A DNA stretch of 64,000 bases. Source: Stagnihabitans lacustris. GTDB lineage: Bacteria > Pseudomonadota > Alphaproteobacteria > Rhodobacterales > Rhodobacteraceae. A program made the position numbers and the translations under genes. Numbering within the stretch: position 1 is the stretch's first letter; every line of letters begins with the position of its first letter. The notes beneath the pieces are model-generated. The model searched no databases. It saw only the letters and a list, made by a program, of their open reading frames with translations, and was not told the DNA's origin. The stretch spans positions 620,001-684,000 of the forward strand of contig NZ_JAPDGS010000001.1 in NCBI RefSeq assembly GCF_025950525.1. The letters are read 5' to 3'. This document shows positions 34,487 through 43,354 of this stretch, one piece after another.

Positions 34487-35520
34487 TGCTGCGCGTTCAG
34501 ATCACAAACCGCGCCCCGCGCCTGGAGGTCGATTTCACCGTCCCGCCGGGGGTCACGGCGCTGTTCGGGCCCTCGGGGGCGGGCAAGACCTCGGTTCTGA
34601 TGGCGGTGGCGGGGCTTTTGCGGGCCGATCACGCGGTGATCACGCTGGACGGCGCGCCCTTGGCCCGCGCCCCCCACCGCCGCCGCGTCGCCGTGGTGTT
34701 TCAAGAGGCGCGGTTGTTCCCGCATCTGAGCCTGCGCCAGAACCTGACCTATGGTCAGCGTTGGGCGCAGCCCGGGGGGCCTGATCCGGGCCAGGTCATC
34801 GACCTGCTGGGGCTGGACCGGGTGCTGGAACGTCCCATCGGCGCGCTTTCCGGGGGCGAGGCGCAGCGGGTCGCCATCGGCCGCGCGCTTTTGTCCAACC
34901 CCGCCGTTTTGCTGATGGACGAGCCGCTGTCGGCCTTGGACGCCCCGCGCAAGGCCGAAATCCTGCCCTGGCTGGAGACCCTGGCCGAAACGACGCGCCT
35001 GCCGGTGCTGTATGTCAGCCATGCCATGCCGGAAATCGCAAGGCTGGCCCGGCGGATGGTGGTGATCGACCAGGGCGCGCAACGGGCCGAAGGCACGCTG
35101 GAGGACCTGCTCTCTGACCCCGCCCTTGCGCCGCTGATCGGCCTGTCCGAGGCGGGCTCTGTCATCTCTGCCGTGGCGGGCCCCCGCGCCGCCGATGGCC
35201 TGACCGAGGTCCGCACCCAAGGCGGCCCGCTGTATCTGCCGCTGACCGTGCCCGAGGGTGCCCGCCTGCGCCTGCGCCTGCCGGCCCAGGACATCATCCT
35301 GTCACGCGCCCGTCCCCTTGGCCTGTCCGCCCTGAACATCCTGCAAGCCCGCATCGTTCAGGTGGCCGAGGCCGAGGGTCAGGCCCTGGTCCAGCTTGCG
35401 ATGGCCGAAGACCGCTTTCTGGCCCGCCTGACCCTGCGGTCGGTCCGCGCCCTGGACCTTGCGCCGGGCCAACAGATTTACGCGATCCTCAAGACGGTTG
35501 CCCTGTCCAAGGCATCCTGA
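34486..35520 (+). CDS. modC: Molybdate ABC transporter ATPase
   Basis: A 344-residue protein: an ABC ATPase domain with Walker A GPSGAGKTS, signature LSGGEAQRVAIGRALL and Walker B VLLMDEP, followed by a C-terminal TOBE/Mop domain (GLSALNILQARIVQVAE) that binds molybdate and may inhibit transport. It is longer at the N-terminus in an alternative frame that overlaps modB; this start is chosen by coupling. Confidence 0.96.
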   Translation: MLRVQITNRAPRLEVDFTVPPGVTALFGPSGAGKTSVLMAVAGLLRADHAVITLDGAPLARAPHRRRVAVVFQEARLFPHLSLRQNLTYGQRWAQPGGPDPGQVIDLLGLDRVLERPIGALSGGEAQRVAIGRALLSNPAVLLMDEPLSALDAPRKAEILPWLETLAETTRLPVLYVSHAMPEIARLARRMVVIDQGAQRAEGTLEDLLSDPALAPLIGLSEAGSVISAVAGPRAADGLTEVRTQGGPLYLPLTVPEGARLRLRLPAQDIILSRARPLGLSALNILQARIVQVAEAEGQALVQLAMAEDRFLARLTLRSVRALDLAPGQQIYAILKTVALSKAS

Positions 35521-35541
35521 CACTTCGCCGCAGGGTTGTGC

Positions 35542-35580
35542 TTGTAAAACGTTTGCCAAACCTCTCCCCCGTGGCATAAT
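35542..35580 (+). promoter_or_regulatory. Promoter and imperfect palindrome upstream of the TetR gene
   Basis: TTGCCA, 16 bp, CATAAT lies 18 bp before the start codon. Overlapping the -35 is TTGTAAAACGTTTGCCAA, an imperfect palindrome centred on AAACGTTT. This is a plausible autoregulatory site for the TetR-family protein. Confidence 0.5.
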
Positions 35581-35598
35581 CGCGGGCAGGAGATTGCA

Positions 35599-36249
35599 AT
35601 GACCGATTTTGAAACCGTGAAGGATCGCGGCCCGCGCAAGCAAAGCCGCGAGGCGCGCCGTGTCCAGTTGATCGAAGCCACGCTGGAAACCATCGCCGCC
35701 CGCGGTTACGCCCGCGTGACGCTGCTAGAGGTCGCGCAGGCGGCGGGTCTGTCGCATGGGCTGGTGAATTTCCACTTCGCCTCCAAGGAAAAGCTGCTGG
35801 AAGAGACGCTGACCCACCTGGCCGAGGAATACCGCGGCAATTGGCAACGCTATCTGGCGCAGGCGGGCGAGGACCCGGGGGCGCAGTTGGCCGCGCTGAT
35901 CCTGGCCGAATATGACCCGGTGGCGGCCTCTCCGATGCGGATTGCGGCCTGGTGCGCCTTTCTGGGCGAGGCGCAGGTGCGGCCTTTGTATCAGGCGCGG
36001 TTCCAGACCAATGACGAGGCCTATGTTGCGCTGCTGGAATCCGTGGTGGCGGCGCTTCTCGCCCGCCATGGCCTGCCGGGTCACGCGCCGCGGATTGCGC
36101 GCGCCATCCGGCTTGTGACGCTGGGCTGTTGGCTGGACAGCGTGACCCTGACCGACCCCTATGCGATCACCGAAGCGCGGGCGACCTCTTTGACCGCGGC
36201 GCGGGCCTTCTTTCCCGATGAACCCGCCCTGGCGCTGGAGATCACGTGA
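35599..36249 (+). CDS. TetR-family regulator, BetI-like
   Basis: A 216-residue repressor. The N-terminal helix-turn-helix RRVQLIEATLETIAARGYARVTLLEVAQAAGLSHGLVNFHFASKEKLLEET and the C-terminal ligand domain (EYDPVAASPMRIAAWCAFLGEAQVRPLYQ) resemble BetI, the choline-responsive repressor. The downstream genes (a choline-kinase-like protein and a dimethylglycine-dehydrogenase-like enzyme) support control by a quaternary-amine ligand. Confidence 0.85.
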   Translation: MTDFETVKDRGPRKQSREARRVQLIEATLETIAARGYARVTLLEVAQAAGLSHGLVNFHFASKEKLLEETLTHLAEEYRGNWQRYLAQAGEDPGAQLAALILAEYDPVAASPMRIAAWCAFLGEAQVRPLYQARFQTNDEAYVALLESVVAALLARHGLPGHAPRIARAIRLVTLGCWLDSVTLTDPYAITEARATSLTAARAFFPDEPALALEIT

Positions 36250-36306
36250 CCAAATTCGGTTGACTTGGGCCGCCCCCCGGCTTTTCCTGTGGCAAATGGG
36301 GGGGAC

Positions 36307-37170
36307 ATGCAGCCGATCGACCGGGTTCTGGGGCTGAAGATCTGGCAGGGCGCGCCCCGGGCCGCGCCTTTGGGCGGCGGCATCACTAATGTCAATTTTC
36401 GCGTGACGGATGGCCGGGGGACCTGTGTCGTGCGGGTGGGCGACGATATTCCGGTCCACCAGATCATGCGGTTCAACGAACTTGCGGCCTCGCGCGCGGC
36501 CTTTGTGGCCGGGGTCTCGCCGCAGGTTTTGCACCATGAACCCGGGATATTGGTCATCGACTTTGTCGAGGGGCGCACCCTAAGCGCCGCCGACCTGCGG
36601 GATGGGGCGCTGGACCCGGCCCTGGATCTGGTGATCCGCACCCACCGCGACATCCCCCGGCACCTGCGCGGCCCCTCGCTGACCTTTTGGGTGTTTCAGG
36701 TGATCCGGGACTATGCCCTGACCCTGACCGATGGCGACAGCCGCCACCTGGACGCCTTGCCCGCGCTTTTGGCCCAGGCCGCACGGCTGGAACAGGCCGT
36801 GGGCCCCATCCAGATGGTCTTTGGCCACAACGACCTGTTGCCCGCGAATTTCATTCAGGGCGACCGGATGTGGCTGGTGGATTGGGACTATGCGGGCTGG
36901 GGCTCTCCGCTGTTCGACCTTGGCGGACTTGCGGCCAATGCCGGCCTGTCGCAGGCGCAGGAAACCGTCATGCTTCAGCGCTATTTCGGGACAGTGGACC
37001 GCGATCTGATGCGCCGTTACGCGGCGATGAAGGCCGCCGCCGCCCTGCGTGAGGCGATGTGGTCCATGGTCTCGGAAATCCATTCCGAGCTGGATTTCGA
37101 CTATCCCGCCTATACGGCGGCCAATCTTGACACCTTTCGGGCGGCCTATGACGCCTTTGAACAAACCTGA
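36307..37170 (+). CDS. Choline-kinase/APH-like phosphotransferase
   Basis: A 287-residue aminoglycoside/choline kinase-fold protein. The Brenner-type motif is FGHNDLLPANFI, and the metal-binding Asp is in LVDWDYAGWGSPLFDLGG. GGGITNVNFRV forms the N-lobe. It lies 7 bp upstream of the dehydrogenase gene. The substrate, choline or a related amino-alcohol, is inferred from context. Confidence 0.85.
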   Translation: MQPIDRVLGLKIWQGAPRAAPLGGGITNVNFRVTDGRGTCVVRVGDDIPVHQIMRFNELAASRAAFVAGVSPQVLHHEPGILVIDFVEGRTLSAADLRDGALDPALDLVIRTHRDIPRHLRGPSLTFWVFQVIRDYALTLTDGDSRHLDALPALLAQAARLEQAVGPIQMVFGHNDLLPANFIQGDRMWLVDWDYAGWGSPLFDLGGLAANAGLSQAQETVMLQRYFGTVDRDLMRRYAAMKAAAALREAMWSMVSEIHSELDFDYPAYTAANLDTFRAAYDAFEQT

Positions 37171-37177
37171 GGTTCCC

Positions 37178-39592
37178 ATGCTTCCCACCACCGCAAAGGC
37201 CGTCATCATCGGCGGCGGCATCATCGGCTGTTCGACGGCCTACCACCTGGGGAAACTCGGCTGGACCGATACCGTGCTGCTGGAGCGTGCCAAGCTGACG
37301 TCGGGCACCACGTTCCACGCGGCGGGCCTGGTGGGGCAACTGCGCACCTCCGCCAATATCACGCAGCTTCTGGGCTATTCGGTCGACCTGTATAAGCGTC
37401 TGGCCGAAGAGACCGGGCTTGCGACGGGGTGGAAGATGAACGGCGGCCTGCGTCTGGCCTGCAACGCCGACCGCTGGATCGAGGTCAAGCGCCAGGCCAC
37501 CACGGCGCATAGCTTTGGCCTGGAGATGCACCTTCTGACGCCGAAGGAGGCGCAAGAGCTTTGGCCGCTGATGCGCATCGACGACCTGGTGGGGGCGGCC
37601 TATCTTCCGACGGACGGTCAGGCCAACCCCTCGGACATCACGCAAAGCCTGGCGCGCGGCGCCCGGATGACCGGCGTCAAGATATTCGAGGACACGGCCG
37701 TCACCCGGATCATCGTCGAAGATGGCCGCGTGAAGGGCGTGCAAACCGCCCAAGGCACGATCCAATGTGAAAAGGTCGTCATCTGCGCGGGCCAATGGAC
37801 GCGGGCTCTGGCCGCCACTGTCGGCGTCAATGTCCCGCTTGTGTCGGTCGAACACCAATACATGATCACCGAGGCGATCCCCGGCGTCACCCCCGACCTG
37901 CCGACTTTGCGTGACCCCGACCGGCTGACCTATTGGAAGGAAGAGGTCGGCGGCCTGGTTTGGGGCGGCTATGAGCCCAACCCGAAACCCTGGGCGCAGA
38001 ACGGCATCCCCGAGGGCTTTCATTTCCAGACCCTGCAACCCGATTTCGACCATTACGGGCAGTTCATGGAGGATGCGATCTACCGCGTCCCGGCCTTGGA
38101 AACCGCCGGGGTGAAACAGCTGTTGAACGGACCCGAAAGCTTTACCCCTGATGGCAATTTCATCCTGGGTGAGGCGCCGGAACAGGCGGGGGTTTTCATC
38201 GGGGCGGGCTTCAACGCCTTTGGCATCGCATCGGGGGGCGGCGCAGGCATGGCGCTGGCCGAATGGGTGGCCACCGGTCAAGCGCCCTATGACCTCTGGC
38301 CCGTCGACATCCGCCGCTTTGGCCCGCATCACCGGTCGACCGACTGGGTGCGGACCCGCACGACCGAGGCCTATGGCAAGCATTACACGATCGCCTGGCC
38401 GTCAGAGGAAATGACCTCGGCCCGGCCCACAAGGCGCTCGCCGCTTTACGGCAGCCTGAAAGCCGCCGGAGCCGTCTTTGGCGAGAAACTGGGCTGGGAG
38501 CGTCCGAACTGGTTCGCCACGACCGAGGCGCCGCGTGATGTCTACAGCTATACCCGCCCCGGTTGGTTTGATGCCGTCAAGCGTGAGCATCAGGCGGCCC
38601 GCGAAGGCTGCGTGCTGATCGACCAGACCTCCTTTGCCAAATTCCGCTTGGTGGGGCCGGATGCCGAAAAGGCCCTAAGCTGGATCGCCGCAGGCCGCAC
38701 CCATCGCGCGCCCGGAACGCTGACCTATACCCAGCTTTTGAACGACAAGGGCGGGATCGAGGCCGATGTGACCATCGCCCGCCTTGCGCCCGACGAATAT
38801 TACATCGTCACCGGCACCGGCTTTGCGACCCGCGATTTTCACTGGATGGGCAGCCTCTTGCAAGGCGATTGCCAGTTGACCGATGTGACCTCGGGCAGTG
38901 CCGTCCTGTCGGTGATGGGGCCAAGGTCGCGTGAGGTTTTGCAGGCCCTAAGCCAGGATGACCTGACCAACGCCGGCTTCCCCTTTGGCACCGCGCGGCA
39001 CATCCACATCGCCCGCTGTCCCGTTCTGGCGCTGCGCGTGACCTATGTCGGCGAATTGGGCTGGGAGCTGCATTTGCCGATGGACTACGCCCAGACCGTC
39101 TACGATGCGCTTCTCTCCCAGGGCGTCACGCTGGCGGGCTACCGCGCGATCGAGACGCTGCGGCTGGAGAAAGGTTACCGCGCCTGGGGCGCCGAGATCG
39201 GCCCGGATCACACGCCTTTGGAGGCGGGCCTGGGCTGGGCCACGAAACTGGCCACCGATCTCCCGTTCAAGGGCCGCGAGGCGCTTGTGAAACAGCGCGC
39301 CGAGGGGGTGCGGAAAACCCTCGCGACCTTCTGGATCGACGACCCCGATGTGACGCTTCTGGGCCGCGAGACGATCTACAGGAACGGCGAGCGCCTGGGC
39401 TGGCTCGCCTCGGGCGGGCATGGCCATACGCTGAACCGCCCCATCGGCATGGGCTTCATCCGCACCCCCGATGTCACGCAAGCCTTCCTGGACGCGGGCG
39501 AATGGGAACTTGAAGTCGCCTCCGAACGCCTGCCCGCCCGCGTCACCCTGGCGCCCCTCTACGACCCAAAGGGCGACAAGATCAAAGCATAA
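37178..39592 (+). CDS. Dimethylglycine/sarcosine dehydrogenase-like flavoprotein
   Basis: An 804-residue two-module enzyme. The N-terminal FAD domain starts KAVIIGGGIIGCSTAYHLG. It carries the likely covalent FAD-binding His47 in SGTTFHAAGLVGQL. The C-terminal half is GcvT-like (folate binding) with SYTRPGWFD-like and TYTQLLNDKGGIEADVTI. It oxidatively demethylates an N-methyl glycine, passing the C1 unit to tetrahydrofolate. In the glycine betaine breakdown route it would act after betaine demethylation. The precise substrate is undetermined. Confidence 0.88.
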   Translation: MLPTTAKAVIIGGGIIGCSTAYHLGKLGWTDTVLLERAKLTSGTTFHAAGLVGQLRTSANITQLLGYSVDLYKRLAEETGLATGWKMNGGLRLACNADRWIEVKRQATTAHSFGLEMHLLTPKEAQELWPLMRIDDLVGAAYLPTDGQANPSDITQSLARGARMTGVKIFEDTAVTRIIVEDGRVKGVQTAQGTIQCEKVVICAGQWTRALAATVGVNVPLVSVEHQYMITEAIPGVTPDLPTLRDPDRLTYWKEEVGGLVWGGYEPNPKPWAQNGIPEGFHFQTLQPDFDHYGQFMEDAIYRVPALETAGVKQLLNGPESFTPDGNFILGEAPEQAGVFIGAGFNAFGIASGGGAGMALAEWVATGQAPYDLWPVDIRRFGPHHRSTDWVRTRTTEAYGKHYTIAWPSEEMTSARPTRRSPLYGSLKAAGAVFGEKLGWERPNWFATTEAPRDVYSYTRPGWFDAVKREHQAAREGCVLIDQTSFAKFRLVGPDAEKALSWIAAGRTHRAPGTLTYTQLLNDKGGIEADVTIARLAPDEYYIVTGTGFATRDFHWMGSLLQGDCQLTDVTSGSAVLSVMGPRSREVLQALSQDDLTNAGFPFGTARHIHIARCPVLALRVTYVGELGWELHLPMDYAQTVYDALLSQGVTLAGYRAIETLRLEKGYRAWGAEIGPDHTPLEAGLGWATKLATDLPFKGREALVKQRAEGVRKTLATFWIDDPDVTLLGRETIYRNGERLGWLASGGHGHTLNRPIGMGFIRTPDVTQAFLDAGEWELEVASERLPARVTLAPLYDPKGDKIKA

Positions 39593-39650
39593 GAACCGGC
39601 GAGGGGGCGCCCCTCCCCGGACCCCACCGGGCCTTGGGGACACTTCGCCA

Positions 39651-39710
39651 TTCATCTTTTCCCAAATATCCACGGGGTTTCCAAAGGGGCGCGTGCGCCC
39701 CTTTGGCTGG
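39651..39710 (-). repeat. Dispersed hairpin-GATATTT element, copy D
   Basis: On the minus strand the hairpin CCAAAGGGGCGC / GCGCCCCTTTGG is followed by CCCCGTGGATATTTGGGAAAAGATGAA. The element sits in the 225-bp gap between convergent genes, together with another GC-rich inverted repeat (39720-39765). Confidence 0.7.
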
Positions 39711-39817
39711 GGGGCTCGGGGGGACTGGTCCCCCCGATTTCGGGGGGCGGGGGGCGGCAGCCCCCCGCTTGGGTCCGCCGAGCGGCGCGAGCGTCAGCGA
39801 GCGCACCCCCGCCGGGT

Positions 39818-40489
39818 TCAGACCCGCATCCGCCGCAGCGCCAGGATCTGACGCAGCAGCCCCAGGGGTGGCACCGCGCGGAACAGGTCGCGCATCATCA
39901 GCACATCGCCCCAAATCCCGGTCCAAAGCCCGTATTTCGCCGATTTCAACGGGCTGACCACCCCCGGAAGCCGGACGACCGCGATCCGCACCCCCGCCGC
40001 AATCGCAAGCGAATTCAGGAACACTTCGAAGCCGAACTTGGGCAGCCGTCGCAGGGCCTCATCCTGGCCCGCAAGCAGGTCGCGCCTGATCGCCCGCTCG
40101 CCCGAGATGTAATCAAGGCCGATCCACCGCCACAGCCCCGGCGCATTGTCGCGCAGCGAAATCGACATGGCGGCGCGGCCCGACTTCACCGGCTCGATCA
40201 GCGCCGTCAGGTGGTCCGGCGACAGGCCCACAAGGTCGGCGTCGATCAAAAGCACGACCTCGGAGGCGGTTTCGGCAAAGCCCCGCGCCAGGGCCGCCGT
40301 CTTGCCGCCGTTCCGCGCCAGCGTGATCAGCCGCACCGGATAGGCGGCGGCCACCGCGGATGTGCCATCCGAAGACCCGTCATCGACCACAAGAACCTCG
40401 TCAATCAGCGGATGGCCCACCACGGCTTCCAGCACCGGCCCAAGCCGCGCGGCCTCGTTATAGGCCGGGATCACGCAGGTCAGGCGCAT
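39818..40489 (-). CDS. GT2-family glycosyltransferase
   Basis: A 223-residue GT-A enzyme beginning MRLTCVIPAYNEAARLGPVLEAV. It carries VLVVDDGSSDGT, the DAD/DXD-like metal site LIDADLVGLSPDHL and a C-terminal basic segment without strong membrane helices. It resembles dolichol/polyprenyl phosphate-type or diacylglycerol glycosyltransferases. A longer in-frame reading upstream overlaps the DedA gene in another frame and was rejected. Its start lies inside the DedA gene (10-bp overlap), so it is coupled. Confidence 0.82.
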   Translation of the reverse strand: MRLTCVIPAYNEAARLGPVLEAVVGHPLIDEVLVVDDGSSDGTSAVAAAYPVRLITLARNGGKTAALARGFAETASEVVLLIDADLVGLSPDHLTALIEPVKSGRAAMSISLRDNAPGLWRWIGLDYISGERAIRRDLLAGQDEALRRLPKFGFEVFLNSLAIAAGVRIAVVRLPGVVSPLKSAKYGLWTGIWGDVLMMRDLFRAVPPLGLLRQILALRRMRV

Positions 40490-41043
40490 TTCCGCCTCCA
40501 CAGCCAAAAGCCCACGCCGACTGCCAGCAGACCCAGGCCCAGCGTCGCGCGCCAAAGCCAGGCATCCATGGAATCCATCGCCTGCCCCAGAAACCAGCCC
40601 ACCGCCAAAAGCGCGGCGGTCTTGGGCAGGGTGCCCACCAGGTTCCAGAACAGATAGGCGCCAAAGGGCATCCGCGCCATGCCCGCCGCCAGCATGATCG
40701 GCAGGCCCGTCGTATGGGTCAGCTTGCCGAACAAAAGCGTCGGCCCCCCCCGGTCGGCGTAATGCCCCGCCAGCGCATAGCGCCGCGCCCGGGTCATGCC
40801 CAGCCGCATCCACCAGCGCGGCGGCAACAGCTTGGGCCCCAGCCGCCCGACCCAATACCAGATGCCATCCCCCACCAGATCGCCCACCACGCAGATCACA
40901 TAGACCCACAGCGGCGCAAAGACCCCCAACCGCGCCAGCCAGCCCGCGCCGATGGTGACGATGGGCCCCTCGATCACCGCAAGCGGCGCCAGCAGCCACA
41001 GCCCATGGGCCTGGACCAGGGCCAGGATATCGGCCTGGGTCAT
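40480..41043 (-). CDS. DedA-family membrane protein
   Basis: A 187-residue polytopic protein with the DedA/VTT core: LAPLAVIEGPIVTIGAGWLARLG, VVGDLVGDGIWYWVGR, then GKLTHTTGLPIMLAAGMARMPFGAYLFWNLVGTLPKTAALL. DedA proteins move lipids such as undecaprenyl phosphate or phosphatidylethanolamine across or between leaflets. It overlaps the GT21 gene by ATGA. Role in this cluster: perhaps lipid flipping. Confidence 0.87.
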   Translation of the reverse strand: MTQADILALVQAHGLWLLAPLAVIEGPIVTIGAGWLARLGVFAPLWVYVICVVGDLVGDGIWYWVGRLGPKLLPPRWWMRLGMTRARRYALAGHYADRGGPTLLFGKLTHTTGLPIMLAAGMARMPFGAYLFWNLVGTLPKTAALLAVGWFLGQAMDSMDAWLWRATLGLGLLAVGVGFWLWRRKCA

Positions 41044-42158
41044 GACTTGACCGAACCGGGCTTGTCTGACCCTGGCTTGTCTGATCCGGGCCCCACCGGG
41101 CCCCCCACCTGTGACTTGTCCATGGCATTGCCGCGCCATTCAAACGACGTGCCGCGCCAGCCCAGCACCCACAGCGCGGGGTTCAGCGCGTCGCGCAGGA
41201 CCCAGGCGCCGATATCCTCGACCTGGCGCGGCCAGCCCGCGCGGGCGGCAAGCAGGGCCTCGGGCAGATACCAGGCCAGCAGGAACCCGGGCAGGGCCCA
41301 AAAGGCGCCACTGGCCAGCAGCGCCACAAAAGGCAGGGCGGCGCCTGCCAGAACCTCGGGGACATACAGCGCGCGAAACCCCATGCGGCGCACCTTGGCC
41401 CAGCGGATCTGGCGGCCCCAGACCACGGCGAAATCGCGCTGTCCGATCGGCTGTTCAAAGAACTGCCCCACCAGCCGCACCTTCAGCCCCGCCGCGCGCA
41501 CCACCTTGGTCGAGGCGACATCCTCGGCCATCTCGGTCCCCAGGGCCGCGATCCCGCCGGCGCGCTCCAGCACATCGCGGCGCCAGAACAGCATCTTGCC
41601 CTGCGCAAATCCCTGATCCAGCGCGGCCCCCGCCATCTGCCACCGCGCCTGATGGGTGTTCAAAAACGCACATTCCAGCCTTGCGGCAAAGCCCTCTGGC
41701 CGGATGCCGATGGGCGGCGAGGACACCAGCCCCACGCCCGGCCCCATCTGCCCCCGCAGCCGCGCCAGATAGTCGGGCGGCAAAAGCACGTTGGAATCGC
41801 TCATCAGGATCAAGTCATGGGTGGCGGCCTTCCAGCCCTTGACCAGGTTGTTCAGCTTGGGATTGCCCGAGATCTTGTCGTCGCCGACCAGCACCCGGGC
41901 CGGAACCTCTGGGTGGCGGGCGATGATCTCTTGCGCCAGGGCAATCGCCGGATCGGCAGGATCGGCCGCGCAAAAAATCACCTCATAGGCGCCCGGGGCG
42001 GAAAAGGTGCTTTCCAGCGTCTCGGCCAGGTTGTTTTCCAGGCCGCAGATAGGGCGTAGCACGGTGACGGGCGCGCCGCTGTCCGCCCCCGGCGCCCGGC
42101 CAAGCGCCCAAAGAGCCAGGCCCGTGCCCAGGTATTGCAGGATCAGGCACAGGACCAC
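41040..42158 (-). CDS. GT21-type glycosyltransferase (ceramide/diacylglycerol glucosyltransferase-like)
   Basis: A 372-residue membrane glycosyltransferase: an N-terminal anchor, VTVLRPICGLENNLAETLES, the D-loop LILMSDSNVLLPPDYL, EMAEDVASTKVVRAAG and the Q/RxxRW motif GRQIRWAKVRR, then two or three C-terminal helices. GT21 enzymes glycosylate ceramide or, in some alphaproteobacteria, diacylglycerol. The start is GTG with no strong ribosome-binding site; a longer start is possible. The C-terminal tail holds a repeated GSDKP unit from a 15-bp tandem duplication. Confidence 0.85.
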   Translation of the reverse strand: MVLCLILQYLGTGLALWALGRAPGADSGAPVTVLRPICGLENNLAETLESTFSAPGAYEVIFCAADPADPAIALAQEIIARHPEVPARVLVGDDKISGNPKLNNLVKGWKAATHDLILMSDSNVLLPPDYLARLRGQMGPGVGLVSSPPIGIRPEGFAARLECAFLNTHQARWQMAGAALDQGFAQGKMLFWRRDVLERAGGIAALGTEMAEDVASTKVVRAAGLKVRLVGQFFEQPIGQRDFAVVWGRQIRWAKVRRMGFRALYVPEVLAGAALPFVALLASGAFWALPGFLLAWYLPEALLAARAGWPRQVEDIGAWVLRDALNPALWVLGWRGTSFEWRGNAMDKSQVGGPVGPGSDKPGSDKPGSVKS

Positions 42159-42212
42159 GAAGGCAAGCAGCAGTGTCAGGGCACACCTCTTGGGCCGGGC
42201 AAAGGGGGGCGG

Positions 42213-43154
42213 TTACGCCGGTGTCAGTCCGATATGGACCGGATGGGGCGAAATTTCCAGCCCCAAGGCCGGATGTGCCAAAGCGGGTGCGACCTCTTGC
42301 GCCGCCGCCCAGTCGATCAACTGCAGCCTGCCGCCACAGGTCTCGACCAGGGCGGTGGCGTTTTCCACCCAATCGCCGCAATTGGCATAGACCGCGCCCG
42401 CCGCGCCATGCAGGGCGGGCTTGTGGAAATGGCCGCAGATGATGCCATCGGCCTGATGATCGCGCGCAATCCCCGAGAGGCGGGTTTCGAAATCATCGCA
42501 GGCCCGCGCCGCGTCATTGACCCATTTCACCACCCGTTCCGCCAGACCCGAGGGCGCAAGCCCCATCCCCGCCCGCAGCCGGTTCCACCCCGCCACCGCG
42601 CCGCGAAAGGCGCCGTCGATGCGCGCCACCAGCCGCGTGATGCGCGGGAAACGCGTCTCGAACAGGTCGCCTTCGTCGCCATGCACGACCAGCAGCCTTT
42701 GCCCCTCGGCGGTTTCATGGATCAGGCGGTCGACGATTTCGACCCCCAGCAGGGCTTGGCCGATAAAGCGGCGAAAGAAGGCGTCATGGTTGCCCGGCGT
42801 ATAGATCAGCCGCGCCCCCTCGGTCGCCCGGGCCAGCAAAAGACCCAGGATATCCTGTTGCCGCGGGCTCCAGTGCCGGGTCGGCATCCAGGTGTCAAGG
42901 ATATCGCCGACCAGATAGATCGTGTCGGCCGAATGGCTTTGCAGAAAAGAGAACAACAGGTCCTCGCGGCAGGCCCGTGACCCCAGATGCAGGTCCGACA
43001 GGAACAGCACGGGGAAATGGCGGCGCGGCGGCGCGGCGTCGCTGGCCCGAAGGGGGCGCCGGTCGGGACGCAGGTCGGCTTCCATGGCACGCAGCGCCTC
43101 GGCCGCCAGAAGGCCTGCGCTGTCGGTCGGAAAGGCGGGTTGCAGGGCTGACAT
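42213..43154 (-). CDS. LpxH/PlcP-like metallophosphoesterase
   Basis: A 313-residue calcineurin-like phosphatase. The metal ligands are Asp54 and His56 in SDLHLG, GD at 83-84, GNHD at 121-124, HGDE at 158-161 and GHFH at 241-244. It is annotated by family as UDP-2,3-diacylglucosamine hydrolase, but the lipid A operon already has LpxI. The linkage to GT21, DedA and GT2 genes and a Pho-box-like site upstream favour PlcP, the phospholipase C that cleaves phospholipid head groups in phosphate-starved alphaproteobacteria. A direct sequence match to PlcP was not tested. Confidence 0.8.
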   Translation of the reverse strand: MSALQPAFPTDSAGLLAAEALRAMEADLRPDRRPLRASDAAPPRRHFPVLFLSDLHLGSRACREDLLFSFLQSHSADTIYLVGDILDTWMPTRHWSPRQQDILGLLLARATEGARLIYTPGNHDAFFRRFIGQALLGVEIVDRLIHETAEGQRLLVVHGDEGDLFETRFPRITRLVARIDGAFRGAVAGWNRLRAGMGLAPSGLAERVVKWVNDAARACDDFETRLSGIARDHQADGIICGHFHKPALHGAAGAVYANCGDWVENATALVETCGGRLQLIDWAAAQEVAPALAHPALGLEISPHPVHIGLTPA

Positions 43155-43247
43155 GGGCTCTCTCCATGTTGGGGCTTGCCGATTGGGTCTTTGGCCATCT
43201 AACGGTTGTGGTCAGGATTTCCGTCGCCCCCATCATCGGGTTTTTCT

Positions 43248-43265
43248 GCGACAGCGAAGTGACAC
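43248..43265 (-). promoter_or_regulatory. Pho-box-like direct repeat upstream of the phosphatase gene
   Basis: The minus strand reads GTGTCAC TTCG CTGTCGC, two 7-bp repeats separated by 4 bp, as in the PhoB consensus CTGTCAT N4 CTGTCAT (five of seven and five of seven matches). It lies about 94 bp before the start of the phosphatase gene in the gap shared with divergent ccmA. Confidence 0.6.
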
Positions 43266-43354
43266 GGATCAGCCCCGGGCCGGATTTTTCGCGGTTTGGG
43301 GGGGCGTGACGGCTTGGGGTTCCGGTCGGGAGCGGAAGGCGCTAGGGATGGGCC

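Noticed and set aside
40490..41143. GT2 gene extended to 441 residues
   Set aside because: The extension overlaps the DedA gene in another frame and has no domain; the start after a 10-bp overlap fits coupling.
42213..43154. Naming the phosphatase lpxH
   Set aside because: LpxI is present in the lipid A operon, and neighbours and the Pho-box-like site point elsewhere.
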